Positions 9,715 through 21,389 are shown, numbered from the stretch's first letter. The stretch is 64,000 nucleotides of DNA from Mycosarcoma maydis (GCF_000328475.2 NC_026495.1:62001-126000); one strand, 5' to 3'. Notes: a model not told the origin generated them from the sequence alone. Translations and numbers: made by a program.

Positions 9715-12700
9715 AATCAATGATCAAGACCTTGCCTTCTCCTCTATGAGGGTTGGACTACCCAAACGGCTGATGTCCTCGGAGGACTACTTCGAATGGG
9801 CGACCTCGATGCAAAATGTCCTTTCGTGCAAAAACGCGAACTTATGGTTCATCATCGAGGGACGACTCGTCAAACCCGAGGAACATCTGGGTGAGGGAGA
9901 CCTTAAGGAAGTGAAGCTCGGCAACAAATTCCCTACTAAGGATATCGCCGAGTACTATCGAGCTGACGTGGAAGCACGCAGCATACTCCTCAAACTCCCT
10001 GGGACCCGCAGCCAGCAAGCCCTGGTCGATACGTCAACTACTGCTCGAAAAGTCTGGGAGAAACTTCGCGAGAACTACGCGCAGAACGTTGCTCAGCAGA
10101 TTGCTTCACTCGAAGCGCAGTTGGCGAACCTCTACCAAGGAGATGACAAGATCAACGTCTACTCCTACAAGTTGGAGACTATCTGCAGGAAACTTGACCA
10201 CGTGGATGCTCCGGTTAGCGGACTTCGCAAACTGAGAACCTTTCTGCGTGGCCTCGGTCCCCAGCACGATGTCTGGCGAAAGATCTTCTACTTCAACACT
10301 CGTCTCTTCTTCCAGAAGGAAGGAGATTCCGACGAAACAGCCAACAAGAAGGCCCTGGAAGACTACGAAATTGCCGTCAGCACGATTATGGCTGAAGAAG
10401 CCGAGCAAAAGTCTTTCCGGCGCCAATACCCAGCTCGGGCCATGCAAGCCCAGTCGCAGCCTGTCAAAAAGGGCAAAGACAAATTCTGCACTAACTGCAA
10501 GAGGGATAACCATAACCTCGAAGACTGCTTCATGGAAGGAGGTCCCAAACACAAGGATCGCACCGAGAAGCAAAAGCAGAAGAAAACCAAGAAAGTGACG
10601 GGAAACCTGGCACAAGTCGACTCCGACGAGATGAATCTGTGTCTCCACGTGTCCACACCCGATGACAACGTCGCTCCCCAAAATGAAACCTGGATCATTG
10701 ACTCTGGCGCAAGCCGACACATGACCGGCGACAAGACCCTCTTCTCGACGTACGGACCATCTCCTGTCCAGGAGGTATTCGTCGCTGACAACAGAGGAGT
10801 TCCGGTTGCTGGCATGGGCAACGTCAGACTGGTGATGAGTAACTCGAAGGGATCGCGGAAGTCGATTACACTTCAAGATGTCCTCCACGTTCCAGGACTT
10901 GGGAACAATCTCTTCTCTACACCACAGGTGCAACGCCTCGGTGGAAGCATCAACTTCACCAAGAAAACGGTCGAAATCTTCGACAAAAAGGGTCGACTGG
11001 CCCTGAGGGGCAAACGCCGTGGAGATGTGAACTACCTGCTAGTGGAAGGAACTACCACCGCAGTAGCCAAACTCGTTACTAGCGAGAAAGCCTTGGACCA
11101 AGCCAAACTCTGGCACCAACGGCTAGGCCACCTCCACATGCAGGCCACGCTCAAGACAGCATCGCTTACCGACGGCATGAACCTAAAGGCTATGTCGGGC
11201 CCCTCTGTCGGGAACAACTGCGAAACCTGCATCAAGTCGAAGCATAGGCACGCACCGATCAAGAGCCGTGGACCCAAGACAACTCGACCACTCGAGCTAG
11301 TTCACATGGATCTTGCGGGGCCTCTGCCGGAAGGCTTATCCAAAGAGAAATATTACCTACTCATGGTGGACGATTGCACGAGATACTGCTTCGGGGCGGC
11401 ACTGATCTATAAGTCATCAGCCTTCCAAGCATTCCGAACCATCGATCGATGGACCCAAACGCAACTGGGAAAGCGTATCTGCCGAGTCCGAACGGACAAT
11501 GGTGGTGAATTCTTGAGCAGAGAGTTCTCGAACTACCTCAATCACCGAGGTATAGGACGAGAGGTCACTCCAAGATTCACACCACAATCCAACGGTCTCG
11601 TGGAGCGCACTAACCAGATTGTCAAGGATTATATTCGGTGCATGCTAGAAGAAGCAAACTTGACTACCCAGTACTGGCCATTCGCCTTCAGTCACGGGCT
11701 GAAGCTTCGAAACATGTCGGCCACCAGCACGGATTCTTCCAAGACACCTCATGAAGGAATGCATGGCAAACGCCAGGATCTTCAAGGCCTCCGGGTCTTT
11801 GGGTGTAAAGCATGGGCACGCGTACCTGACGAACTCCGCAAATCCCTGGATCCCAAGTCTGTTGAATGCATACACCTGGGACATGTTAGCAATAACCACC
11901 CTTACATATACAGACTCATGGACGTAGAAACCGGCCAGATCTTCACAAGTCGGCACGTCATCTTCCGGGAGAACGAGCGGATTCGGCGAAAATCTGAAGC
12001 CCCCTTCGAGGAACTTTCAGATGATGAAACTGGAACCACGGGAAACAATCTCCCGAGGCCAGGATTACCGGCCCCGGTCCGCTCATCGCTGAACATCCCA
12101 AGGACTTCCCCATCGTCCGAAGAACCCAGTCAACCAGTGGGAGCCACCAACTACCCTCATCTCGCCTCAATAGAGGAAGCGCAATTAGCAGATACTACCG
12201 AGAGCGGTGATTCACTGGAGAGTCCAACTCAACAACTTGTTCCTTCAGCAGAATCCACAGATGACGAATTCCATGAACCGATCAACCTTATTCCCTCAAG
12301 AAGGCGACCTCAAGACATCCGAGGCCGGGACTCCCCATCGCGGCATCAAGAAATAGATGACGAGTCCGATGACTCTCTCGCTCTTCTCCCGACTCCTCAC
12401 CAAACAGTGGGAGGAGATACAACAACAGTGGGAGATACAAGAACAGTGGGAGACAAAAACAACGCAAACGAGAGCACGGGTGACGAGTCACGTTACAACC
12501 TTAGGGCAAGGCCCCACAGACTTGGCGATTACGCCCGGCACGTGACAACAAATCTTTCAAAGCCACCGGCCACCCTGAAACAAGCTCGCATGCGCGCCGA
12601 CTGGCCCCTATGGGAAGGTGCCATCCAGGCAGAACTCAAAAGTCATGAATCCAACAAGACTTGGACCCTCGTAGACCACCCACAAAACAAAGCCACCAAT

Positions 12701-13565
12701 GTGGTCAGCTGCAAATGGGTATTCGCCATCAAGAAAAAGGCCGATGGATCTCTCGACAAATACAAGGCACGACTCGTCGCACGAGGCTTCACACAGCGAT
12801 ACGGATACGACTACGACGAAACCTTCTCTCCAGTAGTAAAGGCCACCACGTTACGCATCCTCATCGGCCTCGCCGCGGCATTCGACTGGAAGATTGTTCA
12901 TTGGGACGCAGTCACTGCTTTCTTAAACGAAGACGCCTATCGGCAGAAGTATACATGACGATGCCTCCCGGTCACGAAGTACCCGGGAAGGTCTGCTTCC
13001 TGAACAAAGCCATCTACGGTCTCAAGCAAGCCGGCCGCGAATGGTACCTCTTCGCTACGAAGGTACTCGAACAGCTCGGATTCACGAAACTGCAAGAAGA
13101 CCACTGCCTCTTTCATTCCAAGAAGGCCGGACGACAGATCTTACTTGCATTATACGTCGATGACCTCGTCGCTGCGTCACCAAAAGCATCGGAACTCGCC
13201 TGGCTCCACACCGAAATCCAAACTCATTTTAAAATCACAGATCAGGGCGATTTATCTTCTGTGCTCAACGTCAGCGTGTCGAAATCTACCAATTCCACTT
13301 CCCTAGGCCAACCTGGTTACATCCAAAAGATCCTCGATCGTTTCCAGATGCTCGAAGCGAAACCCAGCCTTCACACCATTACCCGCCACTGGGCATTGCT
13401 CATCCCGAAAACCCCGAGCACTGCTCCGTCGCGGACAGGAACTCTTCCACAGCTCGTAGCCTCTGTCAACTACCTGGCTTGCTACACTCGACCAGATGTG
13501 GCATACGCGGTACAAGCTCTCAGCCGCTATTTAGCTCAACCGACGATCCACGCACTCTCTGCTGG
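9707..13565 (+). pseudogene. Gag-pol polyprotein of copia element 1, broken in RT and cut by gap
   Basis: The first open stretch runs 9707-12958 (1083 codons). In order: gag; CX2CX4HX4C zinc knuckle (10487-10528); aspartic protease with DSGA (10700); HHCC zinc region of integrase (about 11113-11240); integrase core with HMDLAGPL (11305), RTDNGGEF (11488) and VERTNQ; a polar linker; and the start of RT. A frame change just after the FLN motif of RT (about 12927-12940) ends the ORF. RT continues in another frame from 12955, with YVDD at 13155-13166, into early RNase H at 13565. Several one-base differences from element 2 cluster in 13360-13470 near the gap, so part of the damage may be sequencing error. 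Encodes the capsid and enzymes for retrotransposition. Confidence 0.88.
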
Positions 13566-13665
13566 NNNNNNNNNNNNNNNNNNNNNNNNNNNNNNNNNNN
13601 NNNNNNNNNNNNNNNNNNNNNNNNNNNNNNNNNNNNNNNNNNNNNNNNNNNNNNNNNNNNNNNNN
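13566..13665. other. Assembly gap (100 N)
   Basis: Exactly 100 N, a standard placeholder. Left flank is the RNase H region; right flank is LTR U5. Projecting onto element 2 (14051-15964) indicates that about 1.9 kb should be here. Confidence 0.97.
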
Positions 13666-13786
13666 CACACTATCCAAATACATCCCAAACCATTCTCGAC
13701 CCTACTCAGTCCCAACTCGCCTCTCTAAGGAAAGGGAGACTTCGATCATCCAGCGCCCGCTAAGGATTCACCGCGAATATTGAATA
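13666..13786 (+). repeat. 3' LTR fragment of copia element 1
   Basis: Matches the last 120 bases of the 5' LTR up to GAATATTGAA, then TA, then the GTTTG target duplication. Its beginning is lost in the gap. Confidence 0.85.
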
Positions 13787-13791
13787 GTTTG
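13787..13791 (+). other. Target-site duplication of copia element 1, right
   Basis: GTTTG, matching 8946-8950. The remaining 139 bases to 13930 are a spacer with a few heptamer words that separates the two inverted elements. Confidence 0.7.
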
Positions 13792-13930
13792 CGCTGTATT
13801 TATTCGTGATTGTACATGTACTGGTGGTCATGGGTGCTTACGTAACGCCGCGATGCGCGATCATATGCATTCGTGATTGTTGCATGGGTGGCTTGCATAG
13901 TACGTAAATTCACTTGTGGAAAAGTAACTT

Positions 13931-14681
13931 ATTCAATATTCGCGGTGAATCCTTAGCGGGCGCTGGATGATCGAAGTCTCCCTTTCCTTAGAGAGGCGAG
14001 TTGGGACTGAGTAGGGTCGAGAATGGTTTGGGATGTATTTGGATAGTGTGAATTGGACGAGGGACTAACTACAAAGTGTGAGCGTTCCCTCTGTATTTAT
14101 GTACATGAGTCGACTGGAGTATCCTACATGAGCTTCTCCCTATACGTCAGCTCCTCATACAACTGACTAGCTGTGGCCACAACTGGCCAGATGCATGAGT
14201 CTGTTCTCCCTCAGGTTCTTCCACTTGGTACGAGTCTGTAGCCAACGGCGTGTTCCCACAGTCGTCCAGCGACTTGTGTGAATCTACTCTGGGCTTCTCG
14301 CTACCAGCGCTATGTTGTGAAGCGGGGAAACTCTGGCGAGTTACTATACTTGCGCGCGTACCGCGGTCGTACTGCGGGTGCATTGAGCGCGTGTCGCGCG
14401 CGTATGGCGCGCGTACTGCGAGTGTATCGCACGCGTACCGCGGTCGTACTGCGGGTGCATTGAGCGCGTGTCGCGCGCGTATGGCGCGCGTACTGCGAGT
14501 GTATCGCACGCGTACCGCGGACGTACCGCTGGTGTATTGAGTGCGTGTCGCGCGCGTATAGCGCGCGTACTGAGACACCTACTCGTTCCCGTCCGGTCAC
14601 TCGTGTATACCGGTTAGGTTACTGCAAGGGTTGCATGATTGTGGGCGATCAGACTAAACGCCAATCGTAGATATTCTAACA
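13931..14681 (-). repeat. 3' LTR of copia element 2
   Basis: Reverse complement of the element 1 5' LTR, including the inverted 77-base tandem array at about 14345-14574. TGTTAG (at 14681, minus strand) is preceded by the polypurine tract. Confidence 0.9.
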
Positions 14682-14690
14682 CTCCCACTC
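14682..14690 (-). other. Polypurine tract of copia element 2
   Basis: On the minus strand GAGTGGGAG directly abuts the LTR start TGTTAG. This is the usual place for the plus-strand primer of reverse transcription. Confidence 0.75.
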
Positions 14691-15206
14691 GAATGGTGTT
14701 TGAGTGCCCAAATCATGAATCGCAGAGACACTGACGCTCCCACTCGGTGGGGATCGCGCCATGTTGCTCTCTGTCTTGATGTGTGCGGCGTAAAACTTTC
14801 CGTCCAAGTTTGGAAGGTGTGTGCGCCGTGTCCTCTTACGGATCGAAGTGTAAGTGTCTGGGGCATTTGAGGTGCGCTGCGGCTCTTTCCAGCGAATCTT
14901 TCCTCTAGGTGGGCCCTCGTTGAAGCTTCGTTCGGTGAGCTTTCGTTGACTACTTGACTGCTCCATGGTCCTGGGAAACCTACGTGATGCTCGTGATTTG
15001 GGAACTTTCACAGCTCGTTTTTTTGGCGACGCGTGAGGTTTTGTTCCCTGAATACATCATGTATTCGTTCTCGTTATCCTCCAGTGGAGGGAGAATCAGG
15101 AAATGTGCATGGTGACTTTTGTGGATACCACTGTGTCAGTTGGGTTTCCAGTCCTTTTGCAAGTCCTTGAACCTTGATGGGACCTTCTTTGGATGATCCA
15201 AACCCA
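14691..15206 (-). other. Non-coding 3' region between RNase H and 3' LTR
   Basis: About 515 bases separate the end of the polyprotein from the polypurine tract. A minus-strand ORF (14676-15011) opens only from GTG and resembles nothing known to me, so no extra protein is called. Confidence 0.55.
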
Positions 15207-15473
15207 TCAGGTCGAAAGCTGCGGCCAACAGGCTTTCTGTTGTATCGATCTGCCTAGTTTTCGCACGCGTTCAGCGAGGGCGAATTGAAGGTTGTGAAAG
15301 GCAGATGTTTCCGTCATGGAGTTTATTGAGAGGATATTCTCGTTGGACCTGTCTTTCAGGCCAATCTCCTTGCAGAACTTTTCGATCTGCTGACGGTTGA
15401 GCGTCTTTGTGAGCGCATCCGCTCGTTGCTCCCCTGACTCGGTATATTCGATGTTGATAACACCGACGGCGGC

Positions 15474-16242
15474 CAATTCGCGTATCTTGTGGTAGATGAT
15501 GTCGATGTGCTTTGTAGCCTTGTGAAAGTACCGGGTTCTTGCATAGCTGGATCGCTGCCTGGTTGTCAATGTAGTGAGGTATTGCTTCTTTTCCTCGAAG
15601 TTGAAGGGAATGAAACAGGCTTCTGATCCACAACGCTTCTTTCGCGCCTTCCGCGGCCGCGATATATTCAGCCATTTGTGTTGAGGTTGCGATGATAGGT
15701 TGTTGTTTGGATAGCCAGCTGATTGGGGAACCGTTCATTAGGAAGATCATTCCTGTGACGCTTTTGCGAGGGGTGTTTGTTGTGTCGACCGGTATGACGA
15801 TCTTGTTTTTGGTGGTTAACTCTTGATTGGGAGAGTAAATCGCCTTCTGGTTTGCAAAATCAGCGTCCGTGAAGACCTCTAGGGTCAGATTCCTCCCACT
15901 CGCTAGTTTGGGGAACCGGAGGCGATAGTCCTGCGTAGTCTTGAGGTAACGGAGAAGGTGTTTTCCAGCAGAGAGTGCGTGGATCGTCGGTTGAGCTAAA
16001 TAGCGGCTGAGAGCTTGTACCGCGTATGCCACATCTGGTCGAGTGTAGCAAGCCAGGTAGTTGACAGAGCCTACGAGCTGTTGGAAGAGTTCCTTGTCCG
16101 CGACGGAGCAGTGCTCGGGGTTTTCGGGATGAGCAATGCCAGTGGCGGGTAATGGTGTGAAGGCGGGTTTCGCTTCGAGCATCTGGAAACGATCGAGGAT
16201 CTTTTGGATGTAACCAGGTTGGCCTAGGGAAGTGGAATTGGG
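15474..16242. repeat. Duplicated contig end (assembly artefact), left copy
   Basis: Almost identical to 16412-17179: same RNase H and RT sequence read twice in the same order, with one homopolymer difference. After 16242 the left copy has an unrelated 40-base stretch with a C7 run, then rejoins the matching sequence just before the gap. Confidence 0.9.
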
Positions 16243-16311
16243 TCGCTTTCGTCTCGCTATCATGGCGCCCCCCCAGTCATGTCGCCCCTGATCTGTGATT
16301 TTAAAATGAGT

Positions 16312-16411
16312 NNNNNNNNNNNNNNNNNNNNNNNNNNNNNNNNNNNNNNNNNNNNNNNNNNNNNNNNNNNNNNNNNNNNNNNNNNNNNNNNNNNNNNNNN
16401 NNNNNNNNNNN
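16312..16411. other. Assembly gap (100 N)
   Basis: Second 100-N placeholder. Sequence right of it restarts at a point already read at 15474, so the flanking contigs overlap and the gap probably does not exist. Confidence 0.97.
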
Positions 16412-17179
16412 CAATTCGCGTATCTTGTGGTAGATGATGTCGATGTGCTTTGTAGCCTTGTGAAGTACCGGGTTCTTGCATAGCTGGATCGCTGCCTGGT
16501 TGTCAATGTAGTGAGGTATTGCTTCTTTTCCTCGAAGTTGAAGGGAATGAAACAGGCTTCTGATCCACAACGCTTCTTTCGCGCCTTCCGCGGCCGCGAT
16601 ATATTCAGCCATTTGTGTTGAGGTTGCGATGATAGGTTGTTGTTTGGATAGCCAGCTGATTGGGGAACCGTTCATTAGGAAGATCATTCCTGTGACGCTT
16701 TTGCGAGGGGTGTTTGTTGTGTCGACCGGTATGACGATCTTGTTTTTGGTGGTTAACTCTTGATTGGGAGAGTAAATCGCCTTCTGGTTTGCAAAATCAG
16801 CGTCCGTGAAGACCTCTAGGGTCAGATTCCTCCCACTCGCTAGTTTGGGGAACCGGAGGCGATAGTCCTGCGTAGTCTTGAGGTAACGGAGAAGGTGTTT
16901 TCCAGCAGAGAGTGCGTGGATCGTCGGTTGAGCTAAATAGCGGCTGAGAGCTTGTACCGCGTATGCCACATCTGGTCGAGTGTAGCAAGCCAGGTAGTTG
17001 ACAGAGCCTACGAGCTGTTGGAAGAGTTCCTTGTCCGCGACGGAGCAGTGCTCGGGGTTTTCGGGATGAGCAATGCCAGTGGCGGGTAATGGTGTGAAGG
17101 CGGGTTTCGCTTCGAGCATCTGGAAACGATCGAGGATCTTTTGGATGTAACCAGGTTGGCCTAGGGAAGTGGAATTGGT
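16412..17179. repeat. Duplicated contig end (assembly artefact), right copy
   Basis: Same sequence as 15474-16242. This copy keeps the RNase H frame open, so it is probably the better read. Confidence 0.9.
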
Positions 17180-20100
17180 AGATTTCGACACGCTGACGTT
17201 GAGCACAGAAGATAAATCGCCCTGATCTGTGATTTTAAAATGAGTTTGGATTTCGGTGTGGAGCCAGGCGAGTTCCGATGCTTTTGGTGACGCAGCGACG
17301 AGGTCATCGACGTATAATGCAAGTAAGATCTGTCGTCCGGCCTTCTTGGAATGAAAGAGGCAGTGGTCTTCTTGCAGTTTCGTGAATCCGAGCTGTTCGA
17401 GTACCTTCGTAGCGAAGAGGTACCATTCGCGGCCGGCTTGCTTGAGACCGTAGATGGCTTTGTTCAGGAAGCAGACCTTCCCGGGTACTTCGTGACCGGG
17501 AGGCATCGTCATGTATACTTCTGCCGATAGGGCGTCCGTTTAAGAAAGCAGTGACTGCGTCCCAATGAAACAATCTTCCAGTCGAATGCCGCGGCGAGGC
17601 CGATGAGGATGCGTAACGTGGTGGCCTTTACTACTGGAGAGAAGGTTTCGTCGTAGTCGTATCCGTATCGCTGTGTGAAGCCTCGTGCGACGAGTCGTGC
17701 CTTGTATTTGTCGAGAGATCCATCGGCCTTTTTCTTGATAGGCGAATACCCATTTGCAGCTGACCACATTGGTGGCTTTGTTTTGTGGGTGGTCTACGAG
17801 GGTCCAAGTCTTGTTGGATTCATGACTTTTGAGTTCTGCCTGGATGGCACCTTCCCATAGGGGCCAGTCGGCGCGCATGCGAGCTTGTTTCAGGGTGGCC
17901 GGTGGCTTTGAAAGATTTGTTGTCACGTGCCGGGCGTAATCGCCAAGTCTGTGGGGCCTTGCCCTAAGGTTGTAACGTGACTCGTCACCCGTGCTCTCGT
18001 TTGCGTTGTTTTTGTCTCCCACTGTTCTTGTATCTCCCACTGTTGTTGGTATCTCCTCCCACTGTTTGGTGAGGGAGTCGGGAGAAGAGCGAGAGAGTCA
18101 TCGGACTCGTCATCTATTTCTTGATGCCGCGATGGGGAGTCCCGGCCTCGGATGTCTTGAGGTCGCCTTCTTGAGGGAATAAGGTTGATCGGTTCATGGA
18201 ATTCGTCATCTGTGGATTCTGCTGAAGGAACAAGTTGTTGAGTTGGACTCTCCAGTGAATCACCGCTCTCGGTAGTATCTGCTAATTGCGCTTCCTCTAT
18301 TGAGGCGAGATGAGGGTAGTTGGTGGCTCCCACTGGTTGACTGGGTTCTTCGGACGATGGGGAAGTCCTTGGGATGTTCAGCGATGAGCGGACCGGGGCC
18401 GGTAATCCTGGCCTCGGGAGATTGTTTCCCGTGGTTCCAGTTTCATCATCTGAAAGTTCCTCGAAGGGGGCTTCAGATTTTCGCCGAATCCGCTCGTTCT
18501 CCCGGAAGATGACGTGCCGACTTGTGAAGATCTGGCCGGTTTCTACGTCCATGAGTCTGTATATGTAAGGGTGGTTATTGCTAACATGTCCCAGGTGTAT
18601 GCATTCAACAGACTTGGGATCCAGGGATTTGCGGAGTTCGTCAGGTACGCGTGCCCATGCTTTACACCCAAAGACCCGGAGGCCTTGAAGATCCTGGCGT
18701 TTGCCATGCATTCCTTCATGAGGTGTCTTGGAAGAATCCGTGCTGGTGGCCGACATGTTTCGAAGCTTCAGCCCGTGACTGAAGGCGAATGGCCAGTACT
18801 GGGTAGTCAAGTTTGCTTCTTCTAGCATGCACCGAATATAATCCTTGACAATCTGGTTAGTGCGCTCCACGAGACCGTTGGATTGTGGTGTGAATCTTGG
18901 AGTGACCTCTCGTCCTATACCTCGGTGATTGAGGTAGTTCGAGAACTCTCTGCTCAAGAATTCACCACCATTGTCCGTTCGGACTCGGCAGATACGCTTT
19001 CCCAGTTGCGTTTGGGTCCATCGATCGATGGTTCGGAATGCTTGGAAGGCTGATGACTTATAGATCAGTGCCGCCCCGAAGCAGTATCTCGTGCAATCGT
19101 CCACCATGAGTAGGTAATATTTCTCTTTGGATAAGCGCTTCCGGCAGAGGCCCCGCAAGATCCATGTGAACTAGCTCGAGTGGTCGAGTTGTCTTGGGTC
19201 CACGGCTCTTGATCGGTGCGTGCCTATGCTTCGACTTGATGCAGGTTTCGCAGTTGTTCCCGACAGAGGGGCCCGACATAGCCTTTAGGTTCATGCCGTC
19301 GGTAAGCGATGCTGTCTTGAGCGTGGCCTGCATGTGGAGGTGGCCTAGCCGTTGGTGCCAGAGTTTGGCTTGGTCCAAGGCTTTCTCGCTAGTAACGAGT
19401 TTGGCTACTGCGGTTGGTAGTTCCTTCCACTAGCAGGTAGTTCACATCTCCACGGCGTTTGCCCCTCAGGGCCAGTCGACCCTTTTTGTCGAAGATTTCG
19501 ACCGTTTTCTTGGTGAAGTTGATGCTTCCACCGAGGCGTTGCACCTGTGGTGTAGAGAAGAGATTGTTCCCAAGTCCTGGAACGTGGAGGACATCTTGAA
19601 GTGTAATCGACTTCCGCGATCCCTTCGAGTTACTCATCACCAGTCTGACGTTGCCCATGCCAGCAACCGGAACTCCTCTGTTGTCAGCGACGAATACCTC
19701 CTGGACAGGAGATGGTCCGTACGTCGAGAAGAGGGTCTTGTCGCCGGTCATGTGTCGGCTTGCGCCAGAGTCAATGATCCAGGTTTCATTTTGGGGAGCG
19801 ACGTTGTCATCGGGTGTGGACACGTGGAGACACAGATTCATCTCGTCGGAGTCGACTTGTGCCAGGTTTCCCGTCACTTTCTTGGTTTTCTTCTGCTTTT
19901 GCTTCTCGGTGCGATCCTTGTGTTTGGGACCTCCTTCCATGAAGCAGTCTTCGAGGTTATGGTTATCCCTCTTGCAGTTAGTGCAGAATTTGTCTTTGCC
20001 CTTTTTGACAGGCTGCGACTGGGCTTGCATGGCCCGAGCTGGGTATTGGCGCCGGAAAGACCTTTGCTCGGCTTCTTCAGCCATAATCGTGCTGACGGCA

Positions 20101-20754
20101 ATTTCGTAGTCTTCCAGGGCCTTCTTGTTGGCTGTTTCGTCGGAATCTCCTTCCTTCTGGAAGAAGAGACGAGTGTTGAAGTAGAAGATCTTTCGCCAGA
20201 CATCGTGCTGGGGACCGAGGCCACGCAGAAAGGTTCTCAGTTTGCGAAGTCCGCTAACCGGAGCATCCACGTGGTCAAGTTTCCTGCAGATAGTCTCCAA
20301 CTTGTAGGAGTAGACGTTGATCTTGTCATCTCCTTGGTAGAGGTTCGCCAACTGCGCTTCGAGTGAAGCAATCTGCTGAGCAACGTTCTGCGCGTAGTTC
20401 TCGCGAAGTTTCTCCCAGACTTTTCGAGCAGTAGTTGACGTATCGACCAGGGCTTGCTGGGCGGGTCCAAGGGAGTTGAGGAGTATGCTGCGTGCTTCCA
20501 CGTCAGCTCGATAGTACTCGGCGATATCCTTAGTAGGGAATTTGTTGCCGAGCTTCACTTCCTTAAGGTCTCCCTCACCCAGATGTTCCTCGGGTTTGAC
20601 GAGTCGTCCCTCGATGATGAACCATAAGTTCGCGTTTTTGCACGAAAGGACATTTTGCATCGAGGTCGCCCATTCGAAGTAGTCCTCCGAGGACATCAGC
20701 CGTTTGGGTAGTCCAACCCTCATAGAGGAGAAGGCAAGGTCTTGATCATTGATT

Positions 20755-20766
20755 GGGCTCATAACC
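20755..20766 (-). other. Primer binding site of copia element 2
   Basis: The plus strand reads GGGCTCATAACC, identical to the initiator tRNA-Met anticodon arm; the element strand is its complement and again contains the gag ATG (20760-20762). Confidence 0.88.
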
Positions 20767-21346
20767 TTTTCAATATTCGCGGTGAATCCTTAGCGGGCGC
20801 TGGATGATCGAAGTCTCCCTTTCCTTACAGAGGCGAGTTGGGACTGAGTAGGGTCGAGAATGGTTTGGGATGTATCTGGATAGTGTGAATTGGACGAGGG
20901 ACTAACTACAAAGTGTGAGCGTTCCCTCTGTATTTATGTACATGAGTCGACTGGAGTATCCTACATGAGCTTCTCCCTATACGTCAGCTCCTCATACAAC
21001 TGACTAGCTGTGGCCACAACTGGCCAGATGCGTGAGTCTGTTCTGTTTCAGGTTCTATCACTTGGTGCGAGTCGTGAGTCTGTAGCCAACGGCATATTCC
21101 CACAGTCGTCCAGCAACTTGTGTGAATTTACCCTGGGCTTCTCGCTACCAGCGCTATGTTATGGACCGGGTAAAACTCCGGCGTTCTGAGACACCTACTC
21201 GTACCCGTCCAGTGACTGAGAGGGTTGCGGACATTCCGCGAGCTTCCTCGTTCCCGTCCGGTCACTCGTGTGTACCGTTTGGGTAACTGCAAGGGCTGCA
21301 TGATTGTGGGCGATCAGACTAAACGCCAATCGCAGATATTCTAACA
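20767..21346 (-). repeat. 5' LTR of copia element 2 (divergent)
   Basis: Shares U5, R and the terminal 40 bases with the other LTRs but is about 580 bases long instead of 750. The 77-base array is missing; other sequence (21180-21245) stands in its place. U5 also has CTGTAAGG where the others have CTCTAAGG. Confidence 0.85.
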
Positions 21347-21389
21347 GTTCCTGATTTGAATAGTCGTGAGTGTGTCATAGACCGTGAAC

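Larger units (their letters stand above)
8951..13786 (+). mobile_element. Ty1/copia LTR retrotransposon, element 1 (gap in 3' part)
   Basis: Structure in order: 5' LTR (8951 to about 9702), tRNA primer site, gag-pol ORF with zinc knuckle, protease, integrase, reverse transcriptase and the start of RNase H, a 100-N gap, and the last 121 bases of the 3' LTR. The protease-integrase-RT order identifies the Ty1/copia superfamily. GTTTG target duplications flank it. By comparison with element 2, about 1.9 kb (end of RNase H, 3' non-coding part, most of the LTR) is missing in the gap. The almost identical second copy implies recent activity. Confidence 0.92.
15207..20762 (-). pseudogene. Gag-pol of copia element 2, multiple frame changes
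   Basis: Reads leftward from ATG at 20762 through gag, zinc knuckle, protease (stop of first frame at 19389), integrase (17923-19158 in a shifted frame), RT (17512 leftward) and RNase H to a stop at 15207, after the TKHIDIIYHKIREL and ADALTK blocks typical of copia RNase H. Compared with element 1 the breaks are single added bases, near 19420, 19139, 18050-18080, 17743, 17565 and 17540. The frame change at 15525 (AAA versus AA at 16464) sits in the duplicated contig end. Otherwise the protein is almost identical to element 1. True inactivation and base-calling error cannot be told apart here. Confidence 0.85.
13931..21346 (-). mobile_element. Ty1/copia LTR retrotransposon, element 2 (inverted, misassembled)
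   Basis: Same family as element 1, on the opposite strand with the 3' ends facing each other. From right to left: 5' LTR (20767-21346), primer site, gag-pol with several one-base frame changes, a non-coding 3' part, polypurine tract, 3' LTR (13931-14681). No matching 5-base flanks were found (TAACT left, GTTCC right). The two LTRs differ in length and in the tandem array, so this is not a simple single insertion. About 938 bases (15474-16411) look like a duplicated contig end plus gap; without them the element is near 6.5 kb. Confidence 0.9.

Noticed and set aside
10106..10933. 275-codon minus-strand ORF inside the copia gag region (mirrored at 19539-20366)
   Set aside because: It is antisense to the clearly coding gag-protease frame, repeats in element 2 only because the elements are copies, and shows no known domain.
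14676..15011. Possible extra ORF between RNase H and the 3' LTR of element 2
   Set aside because: It opens only from GTG, is basic and low-complexity, and overlaps the polypurine tract. An env-like or accessory protein is not supported.
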